This document shows, in pieces, positions 23,720-32,158 of a stretch of DNA of 64,000 nt (positions are counted from its first letter, which is position 1; each line of letters opens with the position of its first letter). The position numbers and the translations under genes were made by a program. Source of the stretch: an uncultured Bacteroidales bacterium (GTDB lineage: Bacteria > Bacteroidota > Bacteroidia > Bacteroidales > ML635J-15); assembly GCA_937899245.1 (NCBI GenBank), contig CALDKB010000006.1, forward strand, positions 71,909-135,908, in the 5' to 3' direction. The notes beneath the pieces were generated by a model. That model saw only the letters and a program-made list of their open reading frames with translations. It did not search any database and was not told the DNA's origin.

Positions 23720-24868
23720 ATGAGTACCTACATAGTATTGGGACTTTCGAGTAAGCGGCGCGAAGATGCGCTGAAGATATACGAGCGCGCAAACGAACTG
23801 CTGAAAGAATTGAATACTGAGGAAAGCAAAAAGATTAAGTTCGACTTTGAAGACCAATTGCCAAATGGCGAATACGGATTCTCTTTCGATTCGTGTAACG
23901 GCGATTTGTGTAGCATCGCTTTCGATATTATCACGGATGTTGTCGCTTCGTTTCCCGAAATGACGTTGCACTTCGTGGAGTGTGGTGAAGGTCCAGTGAC
24001 GACAGAAGGCTTCTCGGAAAATGGGAAACTGTATGAGATGGATGCCCCAAAGGACGAAAATGGAAGATACCTTCTGGACGATGGCGAGAGTGTGGTGTAT
24101 ATTTATCCGCTGGAACTACTCACGGAAGCTCTGAACGAATCGCGCTACACTACATACAACCTATGCCACCGATTGCTTTGGCTCAAGGTAAACACACCTG
24201 ATGATGCAAAAGCGTATGTGCTGGAGGAAACCAGCAACGAGCAGAGCGTCAATGTGGGCGACATCGCACAAAAACTTTTCGGCGTCATTAAGGAAGCGCA
24301 CGCAGAAAAATCGGATGGCAGTGCCGACTTCACCGCTATGGAAAACCAGACACGCCAATGGATGGAGGAGGGTGCCGAGAACATCTGCAAGGCGTCATTT
24401 ATGTATAATGGCAACTACTGTACGGTTGACATTCTGCGGAAAAACGGCGATAGGTGGGACATCTACAAGGTTCAGCCCGAATTTGCCGAAGGGGAGACAA
24501 ATCCAGAAGTGTTTGCGCCGAGCCTTGCCTACCAGAAATGGGTGCTTACGCAGTGCGGTGTAAAAGTCGGCAATGCTTACCTTGTAGGCGAGCAACAGGG
24601 CGAATCCGATTTGCAAAGGCATGTCATCGATATGAATGCTCTGGTTGAAACCGAATATCCCAAAGTCGAAAAGCAAGTGTGGTTGGCGTTGCACTATCTT
24701 CGCAACAGAAGGTATGGCCCGTTCAACGATCTTCCAGACCCTTGTGTGGAGGGCTGCCCATTCATGGAATATTGCAAGCAAAATGTTAAGCGTCGTTCCT
24801 ATCAAACGGCAGAAGACTATGTGCCGTTACTGAAAAAGGATGATGAAGATGACGACTTGCCGTTCTAA
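23720..24868 (+). CDS. Degenerate DUF2779/Cas4-like paralog with a distinct N-terminal domain
   Basis: 382 residues in two parts. Residues 1-135 are of unrecognised type; the order FPEMTLHFVECGEG...GFSENGKL loosely recalls Api92-like ferredoxin-fold domains, low confidence. Residues 136-350 align closely with the N-terminal Cas4-like nuclease domain of the 25911 gene (RYTTY.LCHRLLWLKVN, KEAHAEKSDG, QKWVLTQCGVKV). The catalytic segment is altered: Asp237 is kept but the E-V-K of the relative is Lys250-Val-Gln252. The cysteines that would bind an Fe-S cluster (CVEGCPFMEYC) are kept, about 27 residues are deleted, and the C-terminal exonuclease-like domain is absent. It looks like a binding or regulatory derivative. 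Confidence 0.7.
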   Translation: MSTYIVLGLSSKRREDALKIYERANELLKELNTEESKKIKFDFEDQLPNGEYGFSFDSCNGDLCSIAFDIITDVVASFPEMTLHFVECGEGPVTTEGFSENGKLYEMDAPKDENGRYLLDDGESVVYIYPLELLTEALNESRYTTYNLCHRLLWLKVNTPDDAKAYVLEETSNEQSVNVGDIAQKLFGVIKEAHAEKSDGSADFTAMENQTRQWMEEGAENICKASFMYNGNYCTVDILRKNGDRWDIYKVQPEFAEGETNPEVFAPSLAYQKWVLTQCGVKVGNAYLVGEQQGESDLQRHVIDMNALVETEYPKVEKQVWLALHYLRNRRYGPFNDLPDPCVEGCPFMEYCKQNVKRRSYQTAEDYVPLLKKDDEDDDLPF

Positions 24869-25008
24869 AAACCTTGAACTTTGAATTTTTGAACTTTGAA
24901 CATTAAATTTCCCAACCATATTGGATATATTATAGCAGTATTGATGATGCATCACGGTACAACAAATAAACAATTTCAAACAAACAGAAACTTGTAAACG
25001 AAATTAAT

Positions 25009-25821
25009 ATGGATAATAGAATTGAATCGCTGATTAACTCATTAGAACGCAATTATAACCGTTGGGAAGAACCTTGCATAGATTTTACAGGTGAAGAAGT
25101 TATTGTAAACCGTGAAGAAATAATCTCTAGAGATACGACTGAAGAAGAACGCAATTTGATGGAGAACATTGCCAACGATTTGAAAAGCCTCAGGTACGAA
25201 GAAATATTAAAATTCCTTTATGAGATAGTCATTCCATTCGGACATCGACCATTCGATGAGATATACATCGAACTAATTAGACGTGGTGAAGAATGGGCTT
25301 TAGAAATAGACAATCCAACCGTTCTGCAAAAATATAGTGACAAAGGAAATGACTATGCCACATACGCATTGTATGAAAAGTACATGCATGGAGATGAAAA
25401 AAATGGCATATTCATCAATCATAAAAAAGCACGCGAATATTATGATATGGTTGGCGATATTCCAAATAAAGAAGAATGGGATGATAACGAAGATCCAGGC
25501 GAAGATTATCCTGAGACATATCAATATTCGCTTTATGGAAACAAAGAAACAATCAATGAGGTGGAGAATTTAATCAACGCCATTCTTCAGAGATTTGGAG
25601 ATTGGGATGAGTTTAGATTTTATGTTCCACAACAAAACGTAATGAAAGAACTCGTTGATAGTGATTCAGAATACTATCGTGGTAATATCATTGGGTTGAA
25701 AAGATATTCTTCCCGTAATCTGATTATAACCACTGAATCTAATTCATCAGAACCATTGCTCTATGCACTGAGGTATAGATTTAAGAATCTTAATGTAGAA
25801 GTGAAAAAACTCGATCTTTAA
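25009..25821 (+). CDS. Hypothetical protein with a Sel1-like segment
   Basis: Unrecognised 270-residue acidic protein. Residues about 105-150 (YSDKGNDYATYALYEKYMHG, then KKAREYYD) resemble one or two Sel1-type TPR repeats. The C-terminal 90 residues form an alternating strand/helix region ending RYRFKNLNVEVKKLDL, which could be a small ferredoxin-like domain. It lies between the degenerate and intact DUF2779 genes, all on the same strand with gaps of 90-140 bases containing 'ttgaactttgaa' repeats, so cotranscription is possible but not shown. More AT-rich than the two DUF2779 genes, suggesting a different origin. Confidence 0.55.
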   Translation: MDNRIESLINSLERNYNRWEEPCIDFTGEEVIVNREEIISRDTTEEERNLMENIANDLKSLRYEEILKFLYEIVIPFGHRPFDEIYIELIRRGEEWALEIDNPTVLQKYSDKGNDYATYALYEKYMHGDEKNGIFINHKKAREYYDMVGDIPNKEEWDDNEDPGEDYPETYQYSLYGNKETINEVENLINAILQRFGDWDEFRFYVPQQNVMKELVDSDSEYYRGNIIGLKRYSSRNLIITTESNSSEPLLYALRYRFKNLNVEVKKLDL

Positions 25822-25910
25822 TGAACCTTGAACATTAAACTTTGAACGTTAAACAAGAAACTTAGAAACTTAGAAACGGCGTTAGCCAAAAAACTTAGAA
25901 ACGATCGTAT

Positions 25911-27518
25911 ATGGAACATTCTGCAAAAGGACTTTCAAAATCGCGCTACACGGCATATTGCCAGTGTCCGAAATTATTGTGGCTCAAGGTAAACAAACCA
26001 GATGAGGCAACTGAGAATGCAGCCGTGGAGGCTCGTTTCGAGCAGGGCAACAATGTCGGCGACCTTGCTATGGGGCTTTTCGGCGACTTCAAGGAAGCAC
26101 ACGCCGAGAAGTCTGATGGTAGACTCGACCTTGCCGCAATGGCAAGCCAGACACGCCAATGGTTGGAGGAGGGCGTGGAGAACATCTGCGAGGCTTCGTT
26201 TACTTACGAGCGAAATCGTGTATTGGAGAATCTGTTTTCCGATTCGGACAGACCGCTTGTAACGGCGTGGAAGGAATCGCACTATTGCGCTGTGGACATA
26301 CTTAGGAAAAACGGCGACGGCTGGGATATCTACGAGGTAAAAAGTTCAAGTTTTCCGGAATGTGACGGCGAGGAGACCAGATTGGAAAAGTATGCTCCCG
26401 ACATTGCCTATCAGAAATGGGTGCTTACGCAGTGTGGCGTAAAGGTTATCAATACATATCTTGTCTGCCTTAACAGCGACTATGTTCGGCAGGGTGAACT
26501 CGACTTGCAGAAGCTTTTCGTCATTATTGATATGAAGGCTCTGGTCGAAAAGGAATATTCAAAAGTCCATACTCAGGTTTCAAGGGCATCGAGTTTGCTT
26601 AACAGCGATACCGAACCATCAGCCGAACTTTCCGAAAACTGCATGAAGCCATACGCTTGTGCCTTCTGGGACTATTGCAAGCAGCTGCATAATGTTCCGC
26701 AGGACAAACCTACGGTTTTTGACCTTTATAGGATGAACTTCAAGAAGAAGTTGGAACACTATGAAGCTGGCAATCAGACATTTGAGGAACTGCGAAACGA
26801 AAAGCTGACCGATAAGCAGCAGATGCAGGTGGAATGTACGCTGAACCATACCGAGCACATTGATAGGGAAGGTATCCGCGATTTTCTGTCGCAACTGAGT
26901 TATCCGCTTTATTTTCTTGATTTTGAAACCTTGCAACAGGCGGTTCCGCAGTACGATGGCCAGAGACCGTACCAGCAGATTACATTCCAGTATTCGCTTC
27001 ATATCAAGGAGAGTGCCGATGCTCCATATCAGCACAAGGAGTTCCTTGCACCCAGCGATGGCACCGATCCGCGCAGAGCCTTGGCCGAACAGTTGTGCCG
27101 CGACATTCCTATGGATGTCTGCACCTTGGCCTACAACAAGGGCTTCGAGTGCGGTCGCATCAAGGAGTTGGCTACGCTGTATCCAGATCTTGCCGCGCAT
27201 CTGCTCAACATCCGCGACCACATACAGGACTTGCTAGTCCCATTCCAGAACGGCTGTTACTATGTCCCAGCAATGGGTGGCTCGTTCAGTATCAAGAGCG
27301 TGTTGCCAGCACTTTTCCCCGATGAACCATCGCTCAACTATCACAATCTTGATGAGCGGTGCCAGAACGGTGGCGATGCAATGTCAATTTTTCCGCGCAT
27401 CAAGGATATGCCGCCAGCCGAAGCCGCAGCCAGCTGCGAAGCCTTGCTCCGCTACTGCGAACTCGACACATGGGCAATGGTAAAGGTTTGGGAAAAATTA
27501 AAGGAAACGTTGGAATGA
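25911..27518 (+). CDS. DUF2779 protein: Cas4-like nuclease plus DEDD exonuclease-like domain
   Basis: A 535-residue protein of the DUF2779 type. The N-terminal half is Cas4/RecB-like: CQCPKLLWLKVN, Asp129, then Glu142-Val-Lys144 (YEVKSS) as the PD-(D/E)XK triad, and CMKPYACAFWDYC, which with the N-terminal Cys could bind an Fe-S cluster. The C-terminal half begins YFLDFETLQQAVPQ, an RNase H/DEDD-like exonuclease motif, with later acidic positions in AYNKGFECGRI and CELDTWAMV. Both active sites look intact. The biological role of the family is not established. No other cas genes are present. A close N-terminal paralog with a broken active site lies two genes upstream. Confidence 0.82.
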   Translation: MEHSAKGLSKSRYTAYCQCPKLLWLKVNKPDEATENAAVEARFEQGNNVGDLAMGLFGDFKEAHAEKSDGRLDLAAMASQTRQWLEEGVENICEASFTYERNRVLENLFSDSDRPLVTAWKESHYCAVDILRKNGDGWDIYEVKSSSFPECDGEETRLEKYAPDIAYQKWVLTQCGVKVINTYLVCLNSDYVRQGELDLQKLFVIIDMKALVEKEYSKVHTQVSRASSLLNSDTEPSAELSENCMKPYACAFWDYCKQLHNVPQDKPTVFDLYRMNFKKKLEHYEAGNQTFEELRNEKLTDKQQMQVECTLNHTEHIDREGIRDFLSQLSYPLYFLDFETLQQAVPQYDGQRPYQQITFQYSLHIKESADAPYQHKEFLAPSDGTDPRRALAEQLCRDIPMDVCTLAYNKGFECGRIKELATLYPDLAAHLLNIRDHIQDLLVPFQNGCYYVPAMGGSFSIKSVLPALFPDEPSLNYHNLDERCQNGGDAMSIFPRIKDMPPAEAAASCEALLRYCELDTWAMVKVWEKLKETLE

Positions 27519-27574
27519 ATGTTTACAATGTAGCGTCGCAATGCATTGTACTCGCTACAAATCATTAACAATCT

Positions 27575-28276
27575 ATGAAAACTATTTTTGAATTAGTCAG
27601 AATTACAACCAACAGCAAAAGTCGCTATCCTGTCCGCAAAACTCGAAAGTGGGATATGGGTTTTTTCTCGACTTTGGCGAAGGCCGAGAAACAAATACGC
27701 AAGGATGTTAAGATTTGTCGAGCATGGGAGAGTGATCTTCTGAAGCATATTGCCGAGGAAGAGGATTACCGCAACGATGAGAAAAGTGGTGGACACGATG
27801 TTGTCTTGGCGTACAAAATAACCGAGCGAGAATTGGATGAAGAGCAAGGGGAAAATATTCAGTCCGTTCGTACATACACTGCCGATGGAAGCCCTAACGA
27901 TAAGTGTTTGCTTGACCACAAATGCGAGCGGCATTTTGAAGGTCGTCCGCCGGAACAGATTCGCTTTCATCCGGGCGACATCGTGGAGGTGATTGACGAG
28001 AGGCAGGCGGAACTATGTGTTGTTGAACACGCTCAGCCGACTGAAGATGATTACAAACGATTCTGTAATCGTTGTCAGGAAAAGTACAATGAAATTCTGT
28101 TCCATTGGGATTACAGCGATGACAGTTATCTGGTTGAATCGTTGGGCGAAGGTGATACGCATTTTCATCCTCTGTCACCGTATGTTTTCTGTCCAACAAA
28201 GCCACTATCTAAGGCGTTGAAAGACAAGTTTAAGTCAAAGTATGAAGAAATACTTGCCCGTTATGGTAAACATTGA
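27575..28276 (+). CDS. Hypothetical protein
   Basis: A 233-residue protein of a type seen in Bacteroidales but with no function I can name. It starts 56 bases after the DUF2779 stop. Visible features: a basic N-terminal part (YPVRKTRKWDMGFFSTLAKAEK), then FHPGDIVEVIDERQAELCVV, which looks like a small beta-barrel, and CNRCQEKY. The KAEK...I segment and PGDIVEV occur in small DNA/RNA-associated proteins, but this is too weak to assign a role. It closes the 23.7-28.3 kb cluster; the next element is a repeat. Confidence 0.5.
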   Translation: MKTIFELVRITTNSKSRYPVRKTRKWDMGFFSTLAKAEKQIRKDVKICRAWESDLLKHIAEEEDYRNDEKSGGHDVVLAYKITERELDEEQGENIQSVRTYTADGSPNDKCLLDHKCERHFEGRPPEQIRFHPGDIVEVIDERQAELCVVEHAQPTEDDYKRFCNRCQEKYNEILFHWDYSDDSYLVESLGEGDTHFHPLSPYVFCPTKPLSKALKDKFKSKYEEILARYGKH

Positions 28277-28357
28277 TAGAATATGGCTATAGTTTGATAT
28301 TCAACTTTTTTTTTGTTTTTATAACAAGCAGATTATCACAACGTTAAAAAAGAGGAT

Positions 28358-28513
28358 GTCATTCCACAAGTCAGAACATACACGCGATACGGAATGGGGA
28401 GCGTTGTAATGTTCGACTATGCGGAATCTCCCATTAGTACATAAAGGAGATTCCGTATAAGTGAACTCACAAGCAACGTTCCTTATGCTGTTCGTTCAAC
28501 TTTACGGAATGAC
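28358..28513. repeat. 156-bp inverted-repeat element (MITE-like)
   Basis: Terminal arms GTCATTCC (28358) and GGAATGAC (28506) enclose internal pairs, the clearest being CGGAATCTCC (28422) with GGAGATTCCG (28446). No coding capacity. A fragment recurs at 20051-20075. It looks like a small non-autonomous element or a large cruciform-forming intergenic repeat. Confidence 0.65.
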
Positions 28514-28577
28514 GGCAAATGGTTGACAAAAAAATCAGAATAATTTCAGTTGTTTGTAAAACTAGAGCCTAAAATAT

Positions 28578-29414
28578 TTATTTTTCTCTGTCGTACCAAC
28601 TGCCAAATGATGCTTCCGATTCATTTGTAGTGAATTTTCCATTGCTGTCAATCCAGCCCCATTTCCTATTAAGCAGTACGCGAGTGTAATTTTCCGAGTT
28701 TATAGAAACATCGTCAAAAATTGGTTGGGTATAGGTGTCGCCCCACAGAAAGCCAATTTTGCCATCCTTCACCACTGGTATAGCGCCATCAGGGTCCTGC
28801 ATTGAATAAACCTCGTCCAAGTCGATAGGAGTGGACTCGGAGCCATTGTTTCCATCAAGGATGCCCATCTTGCCGTTTTGCACCGCCAAAAAATAGTCGA
28901 TATACGACCAGAAATAGCGGTAAATGCGTTCGTAGCCCTTGGTCAAAAGTTGCTGATCTTTGATGTCGTATAGAAAGTAGCGGCTGTTATGGATAACCGG
29001 AATCAAATTGGTTCGTTCGAAGCAAGTGTAGAGTTCGGGGAAGTCATCGAATTGTGGTTCTATTAGAATCTTTCCGCACACATCGCGAAGTCCTTTCTTT
29101 CCGTTATCGCCTGTGAAAATCTGGTCGCGCATATCGAGGTGCATTCTGCGGAAATTGTTCTCTATTTTCGAATATCTTTCGACTTCCTCTGATGTGTATT
29201 TCCTCTCCAATCGCGAAGCCACTCCTCCGTAAAAACATTCGCGTATATGCCGTGCTTCAATGTATTCCTTGGCAGTTTGCACATCAGGCACGGTGCATTC
29301 TACATAGCAATTTCGACCACAAATCCAGTCGTGCCACATGCCATGCAGAGCTTTTTTGTTGGCTTTCTCTGCAGTCCAGAGATATGATAGTTCGTTGTTG
29401 TTCATGTTGTTCAA
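28578..29414 (-). CDS. WG-repeat-like protein
   Basis: A 278-residue protein with several loosely conserved WG-type beta repeats: GKKGLRDVCGKILIEPQFDDF, QNGKMGILDG, KDGKIGFLWGDTYTQPIFDDV and NRKWGWIDSNGKF. WG repeats are found in Bacteroidota proteins of uncertain, probably protein-binding, function. No signal peptide is visible. It starts five bases after the stop of the small gene at 29420 and is probably cotranscribed with it. Met1 and Met4 are both possible starts. Points towards the accessory region and away from gyrB. Confidence 0.65.
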   Translation of the reverse strand: MNNMNNNELSYLWTAEKANKKALHGMWHDWICGRNCYVECTVPDVQTAKEYIEARHIRECFYGGVASRLERKYTSEEVERYSKIENNFRRMHLDMRDQIFTGDNGKKGLRDVCGKILIEPQFDDFPELYTCFERTNLIPVIHNSRYFLYDIKDQQLLTKGYERIYRYFWSYIDYFLAVQNGKMGILDGNNGSESTPIDLDEVYSMQDPDGAIPVVKDGKIGFLWGDTYTQPIFDDVSINSENYTRVLLNRKWGWIDSNGKFTTNESEASFGSWYDREK

Positions 29415-29419
29415 TTGTG

Positions 29420-29833
29420 TTATTTCAACGATTCAAATACATCGCAACTTGTTATTTCTGCATTCCAATGTTTCAACAAAATATCCTTGTTGCGTACAAC
29501 CCATTCTTTTATGCTTGCGATTTGTTTTGGTGTTAGCGATATTTTATCCAAATCATTGGACTCTAACAGTATTTTCGGCTCGTCAGATATTGACATTGGA
29601 ATGCTTTCTAAGATTTGAGGCTTGATTGCAGTATTGTTTTGAAATCTTATTCGGGGCGTATTGTGTTGGTTTGTTTGCAAAATGTAGGTTTGAATCCACA
29701 CAATGACATCCAATTCGGTTTTCCGTTGCGAAATGCTTGACAATTCCAATAGCATATCGTCCGTAATGGTATTTGCAATATCATTAAACGATTCGTAGTT
29801 GTTTGGTTCTTCTGTTTTATCAATTTGATTCAT
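29420..29833 (-). CDS. Hypothetical small protein
   Basis: A 137-residue protein without a recognised domain. The N-terminal part is acidic (MNQIDKTEEPNNYESF), the middle DVIVWIQTYIL is hydrophobic-helical, and the C-terminal LTPKQIASIKEWVVRNKDILLKHWN could be a helical DNA- or protein-binding part. It is the first gene of a two-gene unit with the WG-repeat protein, five bases apart. No confident promoter seen upstream. Confidence 0.5.
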   Translation of the reverse strand: MNQIDKTEEPNNYESFNDIANTITDDMLLELSSISQRKTELDVIVWIQTYILQTNQHNTPRIRFQNNTAIKPQILESIPMSISDEPKILLESNDLDKISLTPKQIASIKEWVVRNKDILLKHWNAEITSCDVFESLK

Positions 29834-30047
29834 ATCAGTCTTTTATAATTTACTCACTAATATATTGAATACTTTTCGTTTTTTTTAGAAAGTTGTGTCG
29901 GATTTACTGCATTCCTTTTTTTGCCTTTTGTTTTCAAGCCCGTTAGCCTGTTCGCCTTTTCTTCTGTTCGCCTTTTTTGTCAACTTTTACTCTCCAATTC
30001 GGTTAATAACTATCTTTAAAAACTTCGTTTTTCCGTTGGAAAATTGT

Positions 30048-30055
30048 TACCTTTG
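30048..30055 (+). promoter_or_regulatory. -7 box TACCTTTG for gyrB
   Basis: TACCTTTG lies 29 bases before the gyrB ATG. A -33 element is not well defined (a TTG at 30036-30038 is too near). Confidence 0.5.
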
Positions 30056-30084
30056 CGCACGTTTAAAGAAAATAAAAAATTTTT

Positions 30085-32070
30085 ATGGCAGAAGATAAAG
30101 ACTTGGAACAGAACGGTGCTGTAAATGCCCAGCAAACGGGTGCAGACTATTCCGCAAATAGCATTCAGGTCCTGGAAGGTTTGGAAGCAGTTCGCAAGCG
30201 TCCGGCAATGTATATTGGCGATATTAGCGAAAAGGGCTTGCACCATTTGGTATACGAAGTTGTTGATAACTCTATCGACGAGGCAATGGCCGGCTATTGC
30301 AACGAGATTTACGTTCGCATAGGCAAGGGCAATTGCATTCTTGTAAGCGATAATGGACGTGGTATTCCGGTAGGAATGCACGAGAAGGAACATAAGTCGG
30401 CCCTTGAGGTTGTTATGACAGTGCTTCATGCCGGTGGTAAGTTCGACAAGGGCTCGTACAAGGTTTCCGGTGGTTTGCACGGCGTTGGCGTTTCCTGCGT
30501 TAATGCATTGTCGAAGAAGCTTGTGGCAACTGTTTGCCGCGAGGGTAAGATTTACCGCCAGGAATATGCATACGGCAAGCCGGTGACTCAGGTGGAGATT
30601 ATCGGGGAAACCGACAAGACGGGAACAACCGTTGAGTTCTGGCCTGATGATTCGATATTTACAGTAACCGAATACAAGTACGAAATCCTTGAAACACGCA
30701 TTCGTGACTTGTCTTACCTAAACAAGGGCATTAAGTTGGTTCTTGAGGATGTGCGTGAGCTTGACGAGAATGGAAACGGCATCAAGAAGGAATTCTATTC
30801 TGAAAATGGCTTGAGCGAATTTGTTGAGTATCTTGACGAAGGTCGCGAGAAACTTACTGGAAGCGTAATTCATACATCTACAGTTAAAAACGGTGTTCCA
30901 GTTGAAATAGCACTTCAGTACAATAACGAATACACGGAAAACCTCCATTCGTTCGTAAACAACATCAATACCATCGAAGGTGGTACGCACTTGACAGGTT
31001 TCCGTCGCGGTTTGACAAGAACCTTGAAAAACTATGCTGAAACATCAGGTATGTTAGCTAAAGCAAAGGTTGAGATAAATGGCGATGACTTCCGTGAGGG
31101 TCTTACTGCTGTGATTTCGGTCAAGGTGGCAGAACCTCAGTTTGAAGGTCAGACTAAGACTAAACTTGGAAACAGCGATATTATCGGAGTCGTTGACCAG
31201 GCGGTAAGCGAAATGCTTGGCATTTATCTCGAAGAAAATCCAAACGAAGCCAAGGCAATAGTCGACAAGGTTGTTCTTGCTGCACAGGCTCGTATTGCGG
31301 CTCGCAAGGCAAGGGAACAGGTTCAGCGTAAGAACGTTATGTCTGGCGCAGGACTTCCAGGAAAATTGTCGGATTGCTCTGATAGGGATCCGGAAAAGTG
31401 TGAGTTGTTCCTTGTCGAGGGTGATTCTGCAGGCGGTACGGCAAAGCAGGGCCGTGACAAGAATTTCCAGGCAATACTCCCGTTGAGAGGTAAAATCCTG
31501 AACGTTGAAAAGGCAATGCCTCACAGGGTACTCGACAGCGAAGAAATTAGGAACATATATTCGGCTTTGGGCGTAACTATCGGAACTGCCGACGATAGCA
31601 AGGCCTTGAACTTGGAAAAGCTTCGCTATCACAAAATTATAATCATGGCCGATGCCGATGTCGATGGTCGACATATCGCAACGCTTATCATGACTTTCTT
31701 CTTCCGCTACATGAGGCCTATTATAGAAAAAGGTTACCTCTACATCGCAATGCCACCTTTATATCTTGTTAAAAAAGGCAATATCGGCAAGTACGCATGG
31801 ACGGATGAAGAACGAATTGCTTTGGTCAACGAAATGGGCAAGGGCAGCGAATCGGGCTTGAAGGTTCAGCGCTACAAAGGTCTTGGTGAAATGAACGACG
31901 ACCAGTTGTGGGAAACTACAATGGACCCCAACGGAAGAACTGTAAAGCAGGTTACTATCGAAAATGCAAGTGAAGCCGACAGAATCTTCTCTATGTTAAT
32001 GGGTGACGAGGTTGGACCACGCCGCGAATTTATCGAAGCACATGCAACTTACGCTAATATAGACGCTTAG
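30085..32070 (+). CDS. gyrB: DNA gyrase subunit B
   Basis: The ATPase subunit of DNA gyrase, which introduces negative supercoils together with GyrA. 661 residues, normal for the family. The GHKL ATPase domain shows RKRPAMYIGD, EVVDNSIDEA, DNGRGIP and GLHGVGVSCVNALS. The Toprim part shows VEGDSAGGTAKQGRD, PLRGKILNVEKA and MADADVDGRHI. The C-terminus YKGLGEMN and GPRREFIEAHA is complete. The start is preceded by a TACCTTTG box. It marks the left edge of the core-genome part of the window. Confidence 0.98.
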   Translation: MAEDKDLEQNGAVNAQQTGADYSANSIQVLEGLEAVRKRPAMYIGDISEKGLHHLVYEVVDNSIDEAMAGYCNEIYVRIGKGNCILVSDNGRGIPVGMHEKEHKSALEVVMTVLHAGGKFDKGSYKVSGGLHGVGVSCVNALSKKLVATVCREGKIYRQEYAYGKPVTQVEIIGETDKTGTTVEFWPDDSIFTVTEYKYEILETRIRDLSYLNKGIKLVLEDVRELDENGNGIKKEFYSENGLSEFVEYLDEGREKLTGSVIHTSTVKNGVPVEIALQYNNEYTENLHSFVNNINTIEGGTHLTGFRRGLTRTLKNYAETSGMLAKAKVEINGDDFREGLTAVISVKVAEPQFEGQTKTKLGNSDIIGVVDQAVSEMLGIYLEENPNEAKAIVDKVVLAAQARIAARKAREQVQRKNVMSGAGLPGKLSDCSDRDPEKCELFLVEGDSAGGTAKQGRDKNFQAILPLRGKILNVEKAMPHRVLDSEEIRNIYSALGVTIGTADDSKALNLEKLRYHKIIIMADADVDGRHIATLIMTFFFRYMRPIIEKGYLYIAMPPLYLVKKGNIGKYAWTDEERIALVNEMGKGSESGLKVQRYKGLGEMNDDQLWETTMDPNGRTVKQVTIENASEADRIFSMLMGDEVGPRREFIEAHATYANIDA

Positions 32071-32101
32071 GCTAAACATGTTATTAAACAATTAAAAAAG
32101 A

Positions 32102-32132
32102 TTGTTCACGCAAACAAAAGAATATAATTTTG
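32102..32132 (+). promoter_or_regulatory. Promoter for korAB
   Basis: TTG (32102-32104), 20-base spacer, TAATTTTG (32125-32132), 27 bases before the ATG at 32159. A clear consensus match. Confidence 0.65.
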
Positions 32133-32158
32133 CAGTTTAAAATTTTAAAAACACAGCA

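Noticed and set aside
25911..27518. DUF2779 gene as Cas4 of a CRISPR system
   Set aside because: Domain layout (Cas4-like plus DEDD-like exonuclease) fits DUF2779, and neither repeats nor other cas genes are present in the window.
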